The notes beneath the pieces were generated by a model, which made no database searches, was not told the origin of the DNA, and saw only the letters and a program-made list of their open reading frames with translations. Shown here piece after piece: positions 20,237 to 30,970 of a stretch of DNA of 64,000 nucleotides. The DNA comes from Geosiphon pyriformis (taxonomy: Eukaryota > Glomeromycota > Glomeromycetes > Archaeosporales > Geosiphonaceae): contig JAAOMT010000639.1 in the NCBI GenBank assembly GCA_016748015.1, positions 124,844 to 188,843 on the forward strand. The letters are read 5' to 3'. The position numbers and the translations under genes were made by a program. Within the stretch, counting starts at the first letter, position 1. Each line of letters opens with the position of its first letter.

Positions 20237-20253
20237 CCTCACAGGGAGCACCA
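20237..20253 (-). promoter_or_regulatory. Primer-binding site of element C
   Basis: The minus strand reads TGGTGCTCCCTGTGAGG, six bases after the 5' LTR. Identical in all 17 bases to the site of element B. A tRNA ending CCTCACAGGGAGCACCA would match; I cannot name it from memory. Confidence 0.88.
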
Positions 20254-20259
20254 CTTTTA

Positions 20260-20963
20260 TGTTATGGGTTGGAGTAATAAGCTAATGGATAGCAAAGGAG
20301 AACAGGATTATAGGGTGATGAAAATAATCAAAGGGGAATTTAACTTTAAAGAGTGAATTGAATGAGTATGAATTCAATGTGCGAGATCAGTCTTATAAAA
20401 TATCTCAGTTGTTATTCTTTTCAAAAGATAACAAGGGAATCTGAAGATAGAGGGATAGTCCATACTGTCAACAATTGATTACTACTGGTATAATTCTATG
20501 CTTCATGTTAGCGCTCTTAGAATTCAATATCAGGTATCAACTTGTGCTTTTTAGTCACATTTATTCAAATAATCTTCAAATGCTACAATTATATACGTCA
20601 GGAAAAGACCAACAAATAATCTTTTATCCTAAGATGTTCGGATACTTGAAGGTAAGGAAAGGAAAATTAGTGATAAGAGAGTGATTGAGATGAAAGTTGT
20701 TATTTTTATTTATTTGATTCTTGTCTGAGAAATAATTTTCTACAGCTAAGAGACTCATCGCTTATATAGCTAATGAAAATAGTCAATGACCAGGTCAATG
20801 ACTAGGTCAATGATCAGGTCAATGATCAGGTCAATGATCAGGTTAATGGTCAGGTCATTGATCAGGTCAATGATCACTATCTAAAAATAGAGTGGCTAAT
20901 TATATGACATCAGTGGCTAATACATGTAATAACTAATAAAAATTATGGGTTTCAACTATAACA
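20260..20963 (-). repeat. 5' LTR of element C
   Basis: 704 bp, TGTTATGGG at the interior end and CTATAACA at the outer end. On the minus strand U3 carries seven to eight 12-bp units around the palindrome TGATCA (about 20787-20870), followed directly by the TATA box CTATATAAG (about 20765). CTAG target duplication at 20964-20967. Confidence 0.92.
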
Positions 20964-20967
20964 CTAG

Positions 20968-21745
20968 AGCCATGCAAGCAATTCTCTACTTTCTTCAGGA
21001 CACTGCTGATACATGATACCAAAGCTTTGCCATCAAACCCCAAAATTTTAACAAATTCAAAACCAAATTCTTAAGATACTTTAGTAACAATAATAGCATC
21101 AACAAATTAGCCAACATCTTCGCTACAATCAAACAAGGGGAAACTGAAGCAGTTACCACTTACTTGAGATGGTTCCACAGGAACCTATGCCAAATTCAAG
21201 CAATCCAAGATGACTATTTTACAGTGTCACAAATTCTAAACCAGTTCATCTGTGGGTTGCACAGTAGCATCCTCCAATGCGTACACCTAAGATACCCACA
21301 AACTCTTTAGAATGCAGTTATCAATGCACGAGATTTTAAAGCAGCTGAACTAGAAGCCAATTATGCTCAAGCCATAAACTTAGTCATGAATGGATCATCT
21401 GAATTGGATTTCAAATTGAAACAATTCAGTAATTCAATTAATTAGAAATTGGAAAGATACTTAGCTAACAATCGCGCAATATATTAACCATTACAATGAT
21501 GTAATAATTCTGGAAACACAGATCGTTTCCAGAATCAGTTGCATCCAACATCTTCAACCAATCAACAGTGGCAGTAGGAAACACATATTTGCCACTATTG
21601 TGATAGACAAGGACATTTGCAATTTGAATGTCGAAAAAAAATAAGCGACCAGAGATTAGTTAATCAGTATCAAAATTCTGATTGCTGACTACAAACTCAG
21701 AATTATGTCAGTAATTAATCAAACCCAGCTCTATATTAATAAGAT
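20968..21745 (+). pseudogene. Element B gag, C-terminal part after element C
   Basis: Resumes the interrupted gag codon by codon: AMQAILYFLQDTAD, then the core (NKFLRYFSNNNSINKLANIFATIKQGETEAVTTYLRWFHRNLCQIQ) and the CCHC knuckle CHYCDRQGHLQFEC at about 21590-21632, intact. Several stops (for example the TGA after DTADT and TAG after NPQTL). The reading frame is the same as in E. Confidence 0.8.
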
Positions 21746-22618
21746 TACTTACCTATGATACAGCCAATATATCAAACACCAATGATGCAGCAATTATACT
21801 TATCTCCAGTCTATCAGCCTCCAGTAGCAATTTATCAATCACAGTCCCAATCCAATTATTAGCCGCAGTCTCAGGTAAATTATCCACCCCAACAACATCA
21901 AACACTACCACAGAACTTATCTCAAAACAAAACTCAAAGACCAAGATTAATACAGCAAAGCTGGAGATTGTCAATGGTAGTCTATCAACCAATCTCCAGT
22001 TCCATGGCACAACCATCAGAATCTTGACCATGAAATTTGGGCACCAGGTACACCCAAAACCCAAATTCTCAGAACTATTTAAGTCTTCTGGTTACTCCAG
22101 AAGATGTCCCACCCAATAATCTGAAAACCAACCAAAAACAATCACTTACCAACAACATACCTCCAGCCATCATCACCAATGACGAATTACTAGTAGTGAT
22201 CTTTCCATTCGAACTTGAAGAAACTACATCAGTTTTATTATTCAGTGGAGCTGCTTTTGACACCAAACCAATTACCACTATGTACACTGATGCCAAAGTT
22301 GATGGCCACTCCATTAAACTGATCTTAGATAGTGGATCAGCTGGCAGCATTATTACAAAGCAACTTATGAACCAATTAGGTCGCCAAGTTGATTGTGCTG
22401 CCAGTGCCAGAATTATAACTGCCAATGGAGCAACCAAAACTCCCATTGGTAAGATTGATGACTTCCTTATAGAAGTCAATGGTATTATTGTACCAATTAA
22501 AATATTAGTCATAGAAGTCACCCAATACCAAGCACTCATTAGTAATAATTGGTTATCTAAAACCAACATATCGCTTGATTGGAATACACAGGAGCTTCAA
22601 ATCAGCCAGAACGGATGA
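21746..22618 (+). CDS. Element B retropepsin with intact DSG
   Basis: A Gln/Pro/Tyr-rich linker leads into the open stretch 22037-22618 (193 codons): NYLSLLVTPEDV, then DGHSIKLILDSGSAGSIITKQLMNQLG with the aspartic protease Asp-Ser-Gly, TANGATKTPIGKIDDFLIEVNGI as flap region, and QYQALISNNWLSKTNISLDWNTQELQ as C-terminal half. It is the only one of the five protease copies here with an intact catalytic motif. The annotated first residue is only the first start-like codon in the open stretch; the domain was part of a Gag-Pol polyprotein. Confidence 0.8.
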
Positions 22619-22979
22619 CACACACATGTACCAGCCACATGTGGCCACTTTACAACCACCTACTTGACAGCACCACTCATAGAGTTCGAAGAAAAAAAAG
22701 AAAAACCTACCTGGGAAGCTTATCAAGTGTCCTGGGCTGGTGAAAAACACAATGAACTGCCACCAGTACCTTCATGGGATGACAATAACAGGAAAAAAAA
22801 GAAAAGAGAAGAACTTATCTGGAATGCTGACCAAAACTGAAAAATCCATAACAATCAGGATGAATTATCAATAACCTGGAAATGGGAAGAGGATAAAATA
22901 AAAAGAAAAGGGAAAAAAAAAAAAAAAATTTCATACCAACTCTTATTTACCCTACATATACGTACACAACACTACAATC

Positions 22980-23640
22980 AAGCTATTGTCACCCAAAACT
23001 CATATGCATTGATTGTAACAAGAAATTATTGTCAATGGGCACGTGTTGTGATAACAATAAGGAATACTCAACAGCAACCAAATTCTATTGTTGTGCATGC
23101 ATCATAGAACACTTTGGATGTCCAAAACAAAAAGAAAAATAGGACAATGAATCATGCTTGGCTTGTGGTGAAACTTTTCTGGACAAAGAAATGTGAAATG
23201 ACATTCTTAAACAAGAAGAAATGTGTGACAAATCATGTCAATACACAATTCTCATAAGCAACTGGATAAGAAAAGGAATGTTTATAGACACTGCCTGGAG
23301 ATGAGCCATTAAACGTCTGAACAGATGTCCACATGATAATAACAAAATCTGGTAAATGGCACTTGCCAAAATTGAAGGAGCAACCCCAGAAGAAATAAAA
23401 ACAATCAAAGACAACCCATCTGAACTCATAAAACTTAACTGGGACCCAGAACCAGTCATAAATCTACTAGATCCAGAACAATTCTACAAATACTACCAGG
23501 AATTAGCACTTACTAAAAAAGAACAAGAGCAACAGTTGGAAAAAATCAATACTTGACTATGTGACCATTGTTTAATTCTCTGTGACTTCCAATATTGTAA
23601 TGAGTGTGACCTCATTTACAATCCACCACCATGCATAATC
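22980..23640 (+). pseudogene. Element B cysteine-rich domain (unnamed)
   Basis: Conserved in B, D and E between protease and dUTPase. Order of landmarks: CIDCNKKLLSMGTCC, TATKFYCCACIIEHF, SCLACGETFLD, CDKSCQYTILIS, then CPHDNNKIW, AKIEGATPEEIKTIKDNP, WDPEPVINLLDPEQFYKYYQELALT, and a second cluster CDHC...YCNEC before YNPPPC. Pairs of CxxC suggest two zinc-binding modules flanking a helical segment. I do not recognise the family. In B it is broken by TAG/TGA stops at about 23142, 23196 and 23355. Confidence 0.7.
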
Positions 23641-23682
23641 TACACAATCTCAGAGGAAGAAAAACCAATCAGCAGCTGTGCA

Positions 23683-24540
23683 TTGGAATTGGAATCAGTT
23701 TCCAATTCCGATTCAGACTTCGACAATAATGACAACAAAAATAACAGTTCCAGCTCTATTCAAAATGGCAATAACAATAACAACAATTCCAACTCGGATT
23801 CAAACTCTGATTCAAACTATGAACAATATATTGCACTCTTTGATCTCACCAAGGAGCAGGAACTAAAATGGTTCAGCAATAATGATAAAGATATTATGCC
23901 AGAATGCACACATGATACTGACGCAGGATTTGATCTGAGATATCTGGGGAAAGATTCCATTAAATTGGAACCACATTCACACACTTGCATCAATAATGAT
24001 AAAGATATTATGCCAGAATGCACACATGATACTGATGCAGAATTTGATCTGAGATATCTGGGGAAAAATTCCATCAAATTGGAACCACATTCACACACTT
24101 GCATCAATCTGAAAATAGCACTGGAAATTCCAGCAACAACAATGGTTCAATTAGCATCCAGAAGTAGTTTAGCAAAAAGGGAATTAACATTAGAAGAGGA
24201 ATAATTGACACAGAATACATAGAAAATATTATTGCTATGCTACAAAATGATTCAGAAAAGACATATACCATAGATCCAAATAAAAAAATAGCACAGGCAA
24301 TATTCCTACTTCTGATGAAAATAGCTCAATTATTGTCAGTAGGAAACAGGGAGGAATTAGGGATTACAGTTAGAGGGATACAGGGATTTGGATCAATGGG
24401 TATAATAGATATACTAATCAATATGGCAGAAGAAAAAATTGTTGACAAAGAAGAAATTATCTCAACCCATCAAGCAATTTCTATTCCACTATATGACCAG
24501 TATATGTTAGCCATAAAAAGAGAAGTGAAGGATCAAGCTT
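23683..24540 (+). pseudogene. Element B dUTPase domain, with internal duplication and frameshift
   Basis: Follows a low-complexity Asn/Ser/Asp stretch. Trimeric dUTPase motifs: motif 1 DAGFDLRY, motif 2 ASRSSLAK, motif 3 GIIDTEY, motif 4 KIAQAIF, motif 5 GIQGFGSMG. Motif 1 and its surroundings are duplicated in tandem (23878-23991 and 23992-24105). A 1-base deletion near 24180 (AAAAAGGGAATT versus AAAAAGAGGAATT in E) shifts the frame between motifs 2 and 3. dUTPase removes dUTP and so limits uracil in newly made DNA. This copy should be inactive. Confidence 0.85.
23878..24105 (+). repeat. In-frame 114-bp tandem duplication in dUTPase
   Basis: Two consecutive 38-codon units from AATAATGATAAAG to CACTTGCATC. 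They differ at only a handful of positions, including GGA to GAA, which turns the second DAGFDL into DAEFDL. D and E have one unit. The duplication is therefore specific to the B lineage and relatively recent. Confidence 0.92.
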
Positions 24541-25740
24541 AATTGTTTGAAGCAAAAGCCACCATTTGTGAATCAGGAGAGATTGGACTTACCAATCTCT
24601 ACATCTCAGCCAACAGCCCCAAAAATATTAAAATTTCCATCCACAACACAACTGGAAACATCATTGAAATACTAAAGGGAACCATTATTGGATATTTAAC
24701 CACTGAAGTTGAGGATTAACCACCAAACCATATTCCAGATTTTCCACAACTGTGTGGATATGTAAACATCACATCACAAACCATCTACAGATAAAGTGGA
24801 TGCTATCTGCTCCAACCAGAACAATTGGAACAGAAAAACATAAAAAATCTAGACCCACTCCAACAGATGTTACTCAACAATTTTAATGACATCTTTGCTA
24901 GCAAAAATGAATTTGGCCACACCAATATCATCTAGCATTAGATCAAAACTAAAGATGCAATGCCAATTAAACAAAAAGCATACAAAGTACCACCACCTAG
25001 CCATGAGATCATTTGTCAAGAAATCAATCAGATGCTTGACAATGAGCTAATTCAGCCATCAATGAGTCCATGGTTGTCACCAGTAGTACTAGTCTGGAAG
25101 AAGAATAGAAAAATTTGCTTTTGTGTAGATTACCAAAAATTGAATGGAGTAACCAAGAGAGACAGCTACCCAACTCCAAAGATCCAAGAACTATTCAACA
25201 CTTTTGGAGGAAACAAATGGTTTTTGACACTGGATTTAGATAGTGGCTACTGGCAAGTAGCTATGGATTTAGCTGAAAAAAAAAAGACCACATTTACAAC
25301 AAAAGAAGAGAATTTTGAATTTGAAATCATGCCATTTGGCTTGATAAATGCTCTAGCAACATTTCAATGGCTCATGGAAATCATATATACTGGACTACTA
25401 TGGAAATCAGTAGTCATATACTTAAATAACACCAATGTATTCTCAAAAACATTCAATGATCATCTGAATCACCTCTAGCAGGTGTTTGAAAGACTAAGAA
25501 GAGCTGGATTGAAACTAAATGCAATGAAGTGTTTCTTTAGAAAAATTGAACTCAAGTTTTTGGGACATGTTGTAAGCAAAGATGATATCAAAATGAATTC
25601 AAATAAGATTGCAATAGTAAAAAACTTTCCAGTACTAACAAACTTGCCAGAACTAAGGGCATTTTTGGGCTTCACAGATTATTATCACCACTTCATTAAG
25701 GACTTTTCCAAACTAGCTCAGCCATTTTACCAGTTACAAA
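24541..25740 (+). pseudogene. Element B linker and reverse transcriptase
   Basis: The linker (NLYISANSPKNIKISIHNTTGNIIEILKGTIIGYLTTEVED...LCGYVNITSQTIY...NNFNDIFASKNEFG) is followed by RT: KAYKVPPPSHEIICQEINQML, ICFCVDYQKLNGV (usual Arg is Cys), LTLDLDSGYWQVAM with the first catalytic Asp, EFEIMPFGLINALATFQ, then VIYLNNTNVFSKT where YLDD has become YLNN, then LKFLGHVVSKDDIKMN and FLGFTDYYHHFIKDFSK. Open stretches 24960-25478 and 25482-25880 share one frame. Loss of both palm Asp means no polymerase activity. Confidence 0.87.
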
Positions 25741-26215
25741 CTAAGAATGTAAAGTATGAATGGACTGAAGCTCAACAAAAAGCATTCGACACATTGAGAA
25801 GAAAGCTTATTCAAGCCCCAGTGTTGATGTATTCAGACCACAGCAAACCATTCATTATCACTACAGATGTATTAGGTTAAGCATTGGGAGCAGTACTATC
25901 ACAGAAAGAACCAGATGGAAGAAAACATCCAGTAGCTTATGCCAGTAAAAGCTTAAGTCCAGCTGAAAAGAACTATAGAATTTCAGCACTGAAACACTTA
26001 GCAATCTATTGAGCAGTCATGAAATGGAGAGAATACTTGAGCCAAAAGTTTGAAATATACATGGATCACAAGGAATTGACTTCAATTCAGAAACAAGAAT
26101 TTGCAGACAATTGCCATGCCAGATGAAAAATAGAACTTTCACTATTTAACTATACAGTACATTATAAAAAGGGAAAAAATAATGAAAATACTAATAGATT
26201 GTTATGAATAAAACA
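25741..26215 (+). pseudogene. Element B RNase H
   Basis: Frame continues from RT: YEWTEAQQKAFDTLRRKLIQAPVLMYSDHSKPFIITTDVLG-stop-ALGAVLSQ, AYASKSLSPAEKNY, EYLSQKFEIYMDHKELTSIQ, YTVHYKKGKNNENTN. Matches the gypsy RNase H layout (TTDASG, DHKEL, GKDNGNAD). Several stops (TAA and TGA). Confidence 0.8.
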
Positions 26216-26229
26216 AATCTAAAAACATT

Positions 26230-27620
26230 TCAACCTTAAAAATATAACAAAAGATAAATATACAAAAATACCAACAATTTCAACATTATATAAATACCCA
26301 ATTGTTCAAGAAAAAATTATCTCAAAAAGAACAAAAGAACATAAAACAACAATCAAAATATTTTATTAACTATTAAAATATACTTTACCGAAAGAACAAA
26401 AAAAATCTAGATTAACTAACCAAAGTAATCACAGAACCAGAAAAAGAGAAAATATTATTCAACATGCACTCAGATCCAACAGCAGAACATTTTCATAAAA
26501 AAACAACCATGGAAAGAACCAAAAAAAGATATTATTGGCCATCAATATATTCAAATATCATCCAATATGTTCAAAATTATAATGCTTATTAGAGAAGAAA
26601 AGGAACAAGATCCAGTAAACCATTGAGACCAATCAAAGTAAAACAACTATTTGATTACATTGGAATTGACTTAGTTGGACCATTAACAATCACCAGCAGA
26701 GGCAACAGATATATTGTAGTAGCCATGAACTATCTTATCAAATGGCCAGAAGCAAAAGCCATTCAAAGAGCAGATGCAGAATCCGTTGCCAAATTCGTTC
26801 ATCAAGATTTGATTTGTTAACATAAATGTCTAAAAGAACTATTATCAGATCAAGGAACTCACTTTGTAAACAGAATACTGGCAGAATTAAGTCAAAAATT
26901 TGGAATTAAAAGACCATTATCATTGTTATATTATTTACAAACCAATAGACTAGTTGAAAGATTCAATAGAACATTGTGTGAAGCAATTGCCAAAATCAGT
27001 CAAGAAAACCAAGATAAATGGGATTTGTTCATACCATCAGTATTATTTGCTTATCGGACAATGAAGCAAGATACCACACAAGCAACACCATTTGAACTAG
27101 TATATGGTAGAAAAGCAACATTACCAGTTGAGATAAAGGTCAATACATATTCAACTGAACCAATAACAGAAGATAATTTTCAAGAAACATTGTTGAGAAG
27201 AACATATGACTTAATGAAAACACTAAAAAACAGACAACAAAAAGCAGCTGACAACATACAAAAGTCACAAGAGAAACAAAAAGAGAGACATGATAACCAA
27301 CTACCAGACAAACCAGTTGAATTCAAAATTGGAGACAAAGTACTTCTACATCATACTAAAGCGGAAAAACAATAGAGTAGAAAATTTGATCCCAAATGAG
27401 ATGAACCATTTCACATTAAAGAAATTCTTGGAAATAAAGCTTACAAATTAAGATGGGACAACAAAATTTTAGCCAAAGCAGCACATAGTGATCAACTGAA
27501 ACAATATTACCAGATAGCATTATCATCTATCAATAACATTTCACAACTAGAAGTACAAAGAATACTAGTTCAACCAGATGAGATTTTATGAGATCTGGAA
27601 CCAATCATAGTTATTAAACC
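26230..27620 (+). pseudogene. Element B integrase
   Basis: Zinc N-terminus MHSDPTAEHFHKKTTMERTKKRYYWPS with the two His; the CxxC pair reads NYNAY (both Cys to Tyr). Core: Asp in YIGIDLVGPLT, Asp in LLSDQGTHF, Glu in RLVERFNRT (26955), all present. C-terminus: FKIGDKVLLHHTKAEKQ-stop-SRKFDPK-stop-DEPFHIKEILGNKAYKLRWDNKILAKAAHSDQLK, a GPY/F-like region. Open stretches 26623-26820 and 26923-27375. The frame is offset from RT/RNase H in B, D and E. Confidence 0.86.
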
Positions 27621-27689
27621 AAACACATAAAATCAAACAATCAGAAAGTATATAAAGACACAGTATACGCAACAAAAGCAATCAAGAAA

Positions 27690-28320
27690 ATGGAAATACC
27701 AGATTATATTCACACTATAGCTCAACAACTGTTCCAGGTCTTAAGTCAACAACAGTTAGACATAGAAATTATTGTTAACAACCAAACAATTTGTTATTAA
27801 AACACTAAAAAAAAGACAAAAAACACACCATATCAGTGGATATCAAAGAATGATAAAAACTGGTCAGATAACATAATAGAAAAAGTAAAGAACACATTTG
27901 GGAAAATACCTATTATAACACCAACAGAAGAACTTACAAAAGAGAATTGGAAGCAATGGACAGAACAACTTCCAATATCATACTGTTACTACCAGTTAGA
28001 TCGGAAGTTGAATATTCAGGAGTTGTATATTGACAAATCCAATAGAATATTCAACCAAGACATAATACAACAAATTGAAGAATTTATTGAAAAAAAAATA
28101 AATTCAACACTACATATTAGAACAATGTACTAATTACACAACATATTTCGAAACTATCCAGAAATACTGTTATACTCTGACATGGAAATCATAACTATTA
28201 AACAATGAGGAAGAATGAACAATACACAAGTGGAAGATGTGAGAAACAGAGTTGAACAAACAATACTTGAAAAAGAAGTATTAGAATTAATTTAAAATGA
28301 AGATTTCAACAGAGCTCAAT
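27690..28320 (+). pseudogene. Extra 3' ORF of element B
   Basis: ATG at 27690. MEIPDYIHTIAQQLFQVLSQQQLDIEIIVNNQTICY-stop, then WISKNDKNWSDNIIEKVKNTFGKI, TKENWKQWTEQLPISYCYYQLDRKLNIQELYIDK, IEEFIEKKINSTLHIRTMY, PEILLYSDMEI, RNRVEQTILEKEVLELI. About 210 residues with four stops. Similar proteins are in A and D at the same place. Predicted soluble, Gln-rich and helical; no known domain recognised. Could serve assembly or host interaction, but this is unknown. Confidence 0.6.
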
Positions 28321-28323
28321 ATT

Positions 28324-28339
28324 AAAAAGAAGGAGATAA
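28324..28339 (+). promoter_or_regulatory. Polypurine tract of element B
   Basis: AAAAAGAAGGAGATAA immediately before the 3' LTR; AGAGCTCAAT just upstream, as in A. Confidence 0.82.
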
Positions 28340-29219
28340 TATTACTCATAAAAAAAAAAACAGATATAAGAAAATAGGAGACCAATAGGAAAATAGTAGT
28401 TAGCATGTGAGCACATTGCTCAGCAATGTGGAGCAATGTCAGAAAGTATGGCATATTGCTCAACAATGTAGAGCAATATCAGAAATCACGGCACATCGCT
28501 CAGCAATGTGGAGCAATGTCAAGAAAATATGGCATATTGCTTAGCAATATGAGCATTGCTTGAGAAATTATAGCACATTGCTTGAGAATGTGAGTGATTT
28601 CATAGAACCCAAATTATGTATATATAGTGGTAGCATTAGAAGTAGAAAGACAGATCTTTCAGTTTAGATTTGATTTAAGCAACTCTCCATTTACAAATAT
28701 CAATAAATAATTATTCACTATCTTAATCCACTTTCCATTATCAACACTTTATGTTGATAGTAAGTAATACTTAACCATATGAGAACAATAGCTCTTGATC
28801 ACAGCTATTGACAGGATACTAACTTGTAATTGCTTTTATTTATTTCTTTGTTTTTTTTTTTATTTTCCTTTGATTTGTTATTTTGTTGGTTTTACTAAAC
28901 TGATTAAAAATTAAGTACTGAGTTATTGACATCAAGAATAGCCTGGTAAAAGACCCCAAAGGAAGGGTATAAGAATTGAAAATTTAAGGATAGCTTACCA
29001 GAAGGACATCTCTGCCAAAATTACCAGCCACCACACTGAGAAAAAAATTTGATGAAACTGCAGTTTCGGGAGGCTATGGGAAAGACAACACTTGAATCTC
29101 TGTCTATTATACAAAAGACTTTACAACAAAACCTTCAGATATTGACACCAGAATACCAACCAAGCACCAAGTTACAGATTTGTTATTTGACTTGAGACCC
29201 CAAATAATCATCTGTAACA
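28340..29219 (+). repeat. 3' LTR of element B
   Basis: 880 bp, TATTACTCATAAA to CATCTGTAACA. U3 has more ATTGCT/AGCAAT repeat units (about 28405-28600) than the 5' LTR. TATATATA at about 28620. CCAG target duplication at 29220-29223. Confidence 0.92.
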
Positions 29220-29279
29220 CCAGTAATTCTCTTGGTAAGCTATCCTCAAATTTATAAGTGTTTTATTCTTGTTTTACGG
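29220..29279 (-). repeat. 5' LTR of element A, fragment 2 of 3
   Basis: After the CCAG duplication the A LTR resumes (TAATTCTCTTGGTAAGC, parallel to 6452-6506) for about 56 bases up to GTTTTACGG, where insertion F begins with TGTTACT. Confidence 0.85.
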
Positions 29280-30735
29280 TGTTACTAAAGATTTTTGGTC
29301 TCTTTTCTTAAATGTCATTGATGCCTGTTTGTTGTGAATTCATGTTGTCTGGATATAGTTAAACCTCCAATAACTGAATTTATCTTTAAATTATCTTCTA
29401 TAGTTTGAACTGCTGGACTTATAGTAGAATGGCCAATTCCGTGTCAGTTGCTTCATGTAGTTATGTTGTGGTAAACATCAACTCTTTCTCAGGAATTGCT
29501 CATCTGGAAGCTCACTAAAAATGTGTAGTTACTTTGCTGTGAAAGTCAACTTTTCTACAGGAATCTCGTCTGTAGGCTACCCTAATGATTATAATAAGAA
29601 AATAAATAAAAGAAAATAAAAGAATTGTAAAAGAAATAGAATTCTGTCAAGGGAAACGTTTTCTATCCAGGCCTGGAGTTACTAACAGTTTTACTGAAAT
29701 TGGTAGCTAATCAATTTCAAATGTTAGTTGGGTTTTGGGAATTTTCTAAGTGCAATAATTAAAGAATTTGGTTTTTTTGAATTATTTGATATTTATTTCT
29801 TTTTGTGTGTATAGAAATGGTTCTAAGTAATAAATCTAAGATAAGATACATTTTCTCAAAGAAAAAAGCTCTTCTTTTATACAACTTGTCATTGTTACGG
29901 TTTAAGAATTTAGCAAAAAGAATCATAAAAATAATACAAACTATTCAATTATAATATAGCACAGTAATAATCTTAGAAAGGTAATGATTAACATAGTAGC
30001 AAACACTATCTCGTGATAGTGGCAAGCACCAGTTCACAATAGCAGCCAACACCAACTGGTGATAGCAGCAAGCACCAGGTTGAAATATCAAAAAGAAAGT
30101 ATTTTCTCGTAGAACTACAAACATATATATATACAGTAGTTTTAATATTGGGAAAGAATCAATCAAGTAATAAAAATCATAACTTATCAAGCAACAGATT
30201 CAATTTTATCCAACAAACCCCACTTTAAATCATACTTTCAAATTAAATATTCCAAGAAACCTTTAAAAATCAAAAAGAAATGAAAAAGAATATTTAAAAC
30301 GGAACTATCACAACCCAAAGTATTAAGAAACTTACTTGTATTATTTATTGAATGAAACTATCATTCATCAACTGAATCCCTTGGAAGAATAATCCTTGAT
30401 CAAGATTATTCACGTTGTTACTAATTGATAAAAGCTTTATTGTAAGAATTAGAAAAGTGCTAAAGACCATTAACATTCCGTGTTTCTAGATTAGAGAAAC
30501 ACATCAGGCAATTGCAAGGATAGCCTCAGAGAAGACCCCAGACAGTGGGTAGATTTCAGTTCAGCCTCTGAGAAGGAGTACATAAACACACACAACAATC
30601 AAGAATTAAAGAATAACTTACATCACAACAGTAAAAAGAAAGCCTTCAGTGTAACAGTGACATTATCACACAAATAGAATTGAGGAACTCATGAAAGACT
30701 GATTGCAATTAAAGCGGGATATCAGCAATTAAATA
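29280..30735. mobile_element. Unclassified insertion F inside the A LTR, incomplete at gap
   Basis: Begins TGTTACTAAAG right after A-LTR sequence and extends into the assembly gap. It has LTR-like traits: TGTTAC starts at 29280 and again near 29892; a tandem array of about 24-27 bp units with AGCAAGCACCAG cores (about 29990-30075); a TATATATATA box at 30122-30133; and an AGACCCCAGACAGTGGG block (about 30532) like AAAGACCCCAAAGGAAGGG of family 1 LTRs. No coding domain seen. It may be one or two LTRs of a third gypsy family; the orientation cannot be settled. Confidence 0.45.
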
Positions 30736-30950
30736 NNNNNNNNNNNNNNNNNNNNNNNNNNNNNNNNNNNNNNNNNNNNNNNNNNNNNNNNNNNNNNNNN
30801 NNNNNNNNNNNNNNNNNNNNNNNNNNNNNNNNNNNNNNNNNNNNNNNNNNNNNNNNNNNNNNNNNNNNNNNNNNNNNNNNNNNNNNNNNNNNNNNNNNNN
30901 NNNNNNNNNNNNNNNNNNNNNNNNNNNNNNNNNNNNNNNNNNNNNNNNNN
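30736..30950. other. Assembly gap (215 N)
   Basis: A run of 215 N. By comparison with the A 3' LTR, it hides the right end of insertion F and roughly 80 bases of the A LTR. The poly-A tract on its right probably caused the gap. Confidence 0.97.
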
Positions 30951-30970
30951 CTAAAAAATAAAAAATAAAA

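Larger units (their letters stand above)
13244..20963 (-). mobile_element. Ty3/gypsy element C (family 2), complete but mutated
   Basis: 7.72 kb on the minus strand with LTRs 20260-20963 (5') and 13244-13923 (3'), termini TGTTAT and ATAACA, the same primer-binding site as family 1 and a CTAG target duplication. Order on the minus strand: gag with CCHC, protease, RT, RNase H, integrase with GPF motif, C-terminal tail. No dUTPase and no large cysteine-rich domain. Gag and pol lie in different frames. The number of stops is moderate, so it is younger than B, in agreement with its nesting. Confidence 0.93.
11310..29219 (+). mobile_element. Ty3/gypsy element B (family 1), full-length, split by C
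   Basis: Bounded by two LTRs (11310-12092 and 28340-29219) and by a 4-bp target duplication CCAG (11306-11309, 29220-29223), so the insertion into the A LTR can be reversed exactly on paper. Excluding C it is about 10.2 kb. Order: LTR, primer-binding site, gag, CCHC, protease, cysteine-rich domain, dUTPase, RT, RNase H, integrase, 3' ORF, polypurine tract, LTR. Numerous stops and at least one frameshift (in dUTPase) disable it, but its protease active site is the only intact one here. Confidence 0.92.

Noticed and set aside
27690-28320. Envelope gene in family 1
   Set aside because: The 3' ORF has no signal peptide, no membrane helix and no Cys pattern of a glycoprotein.
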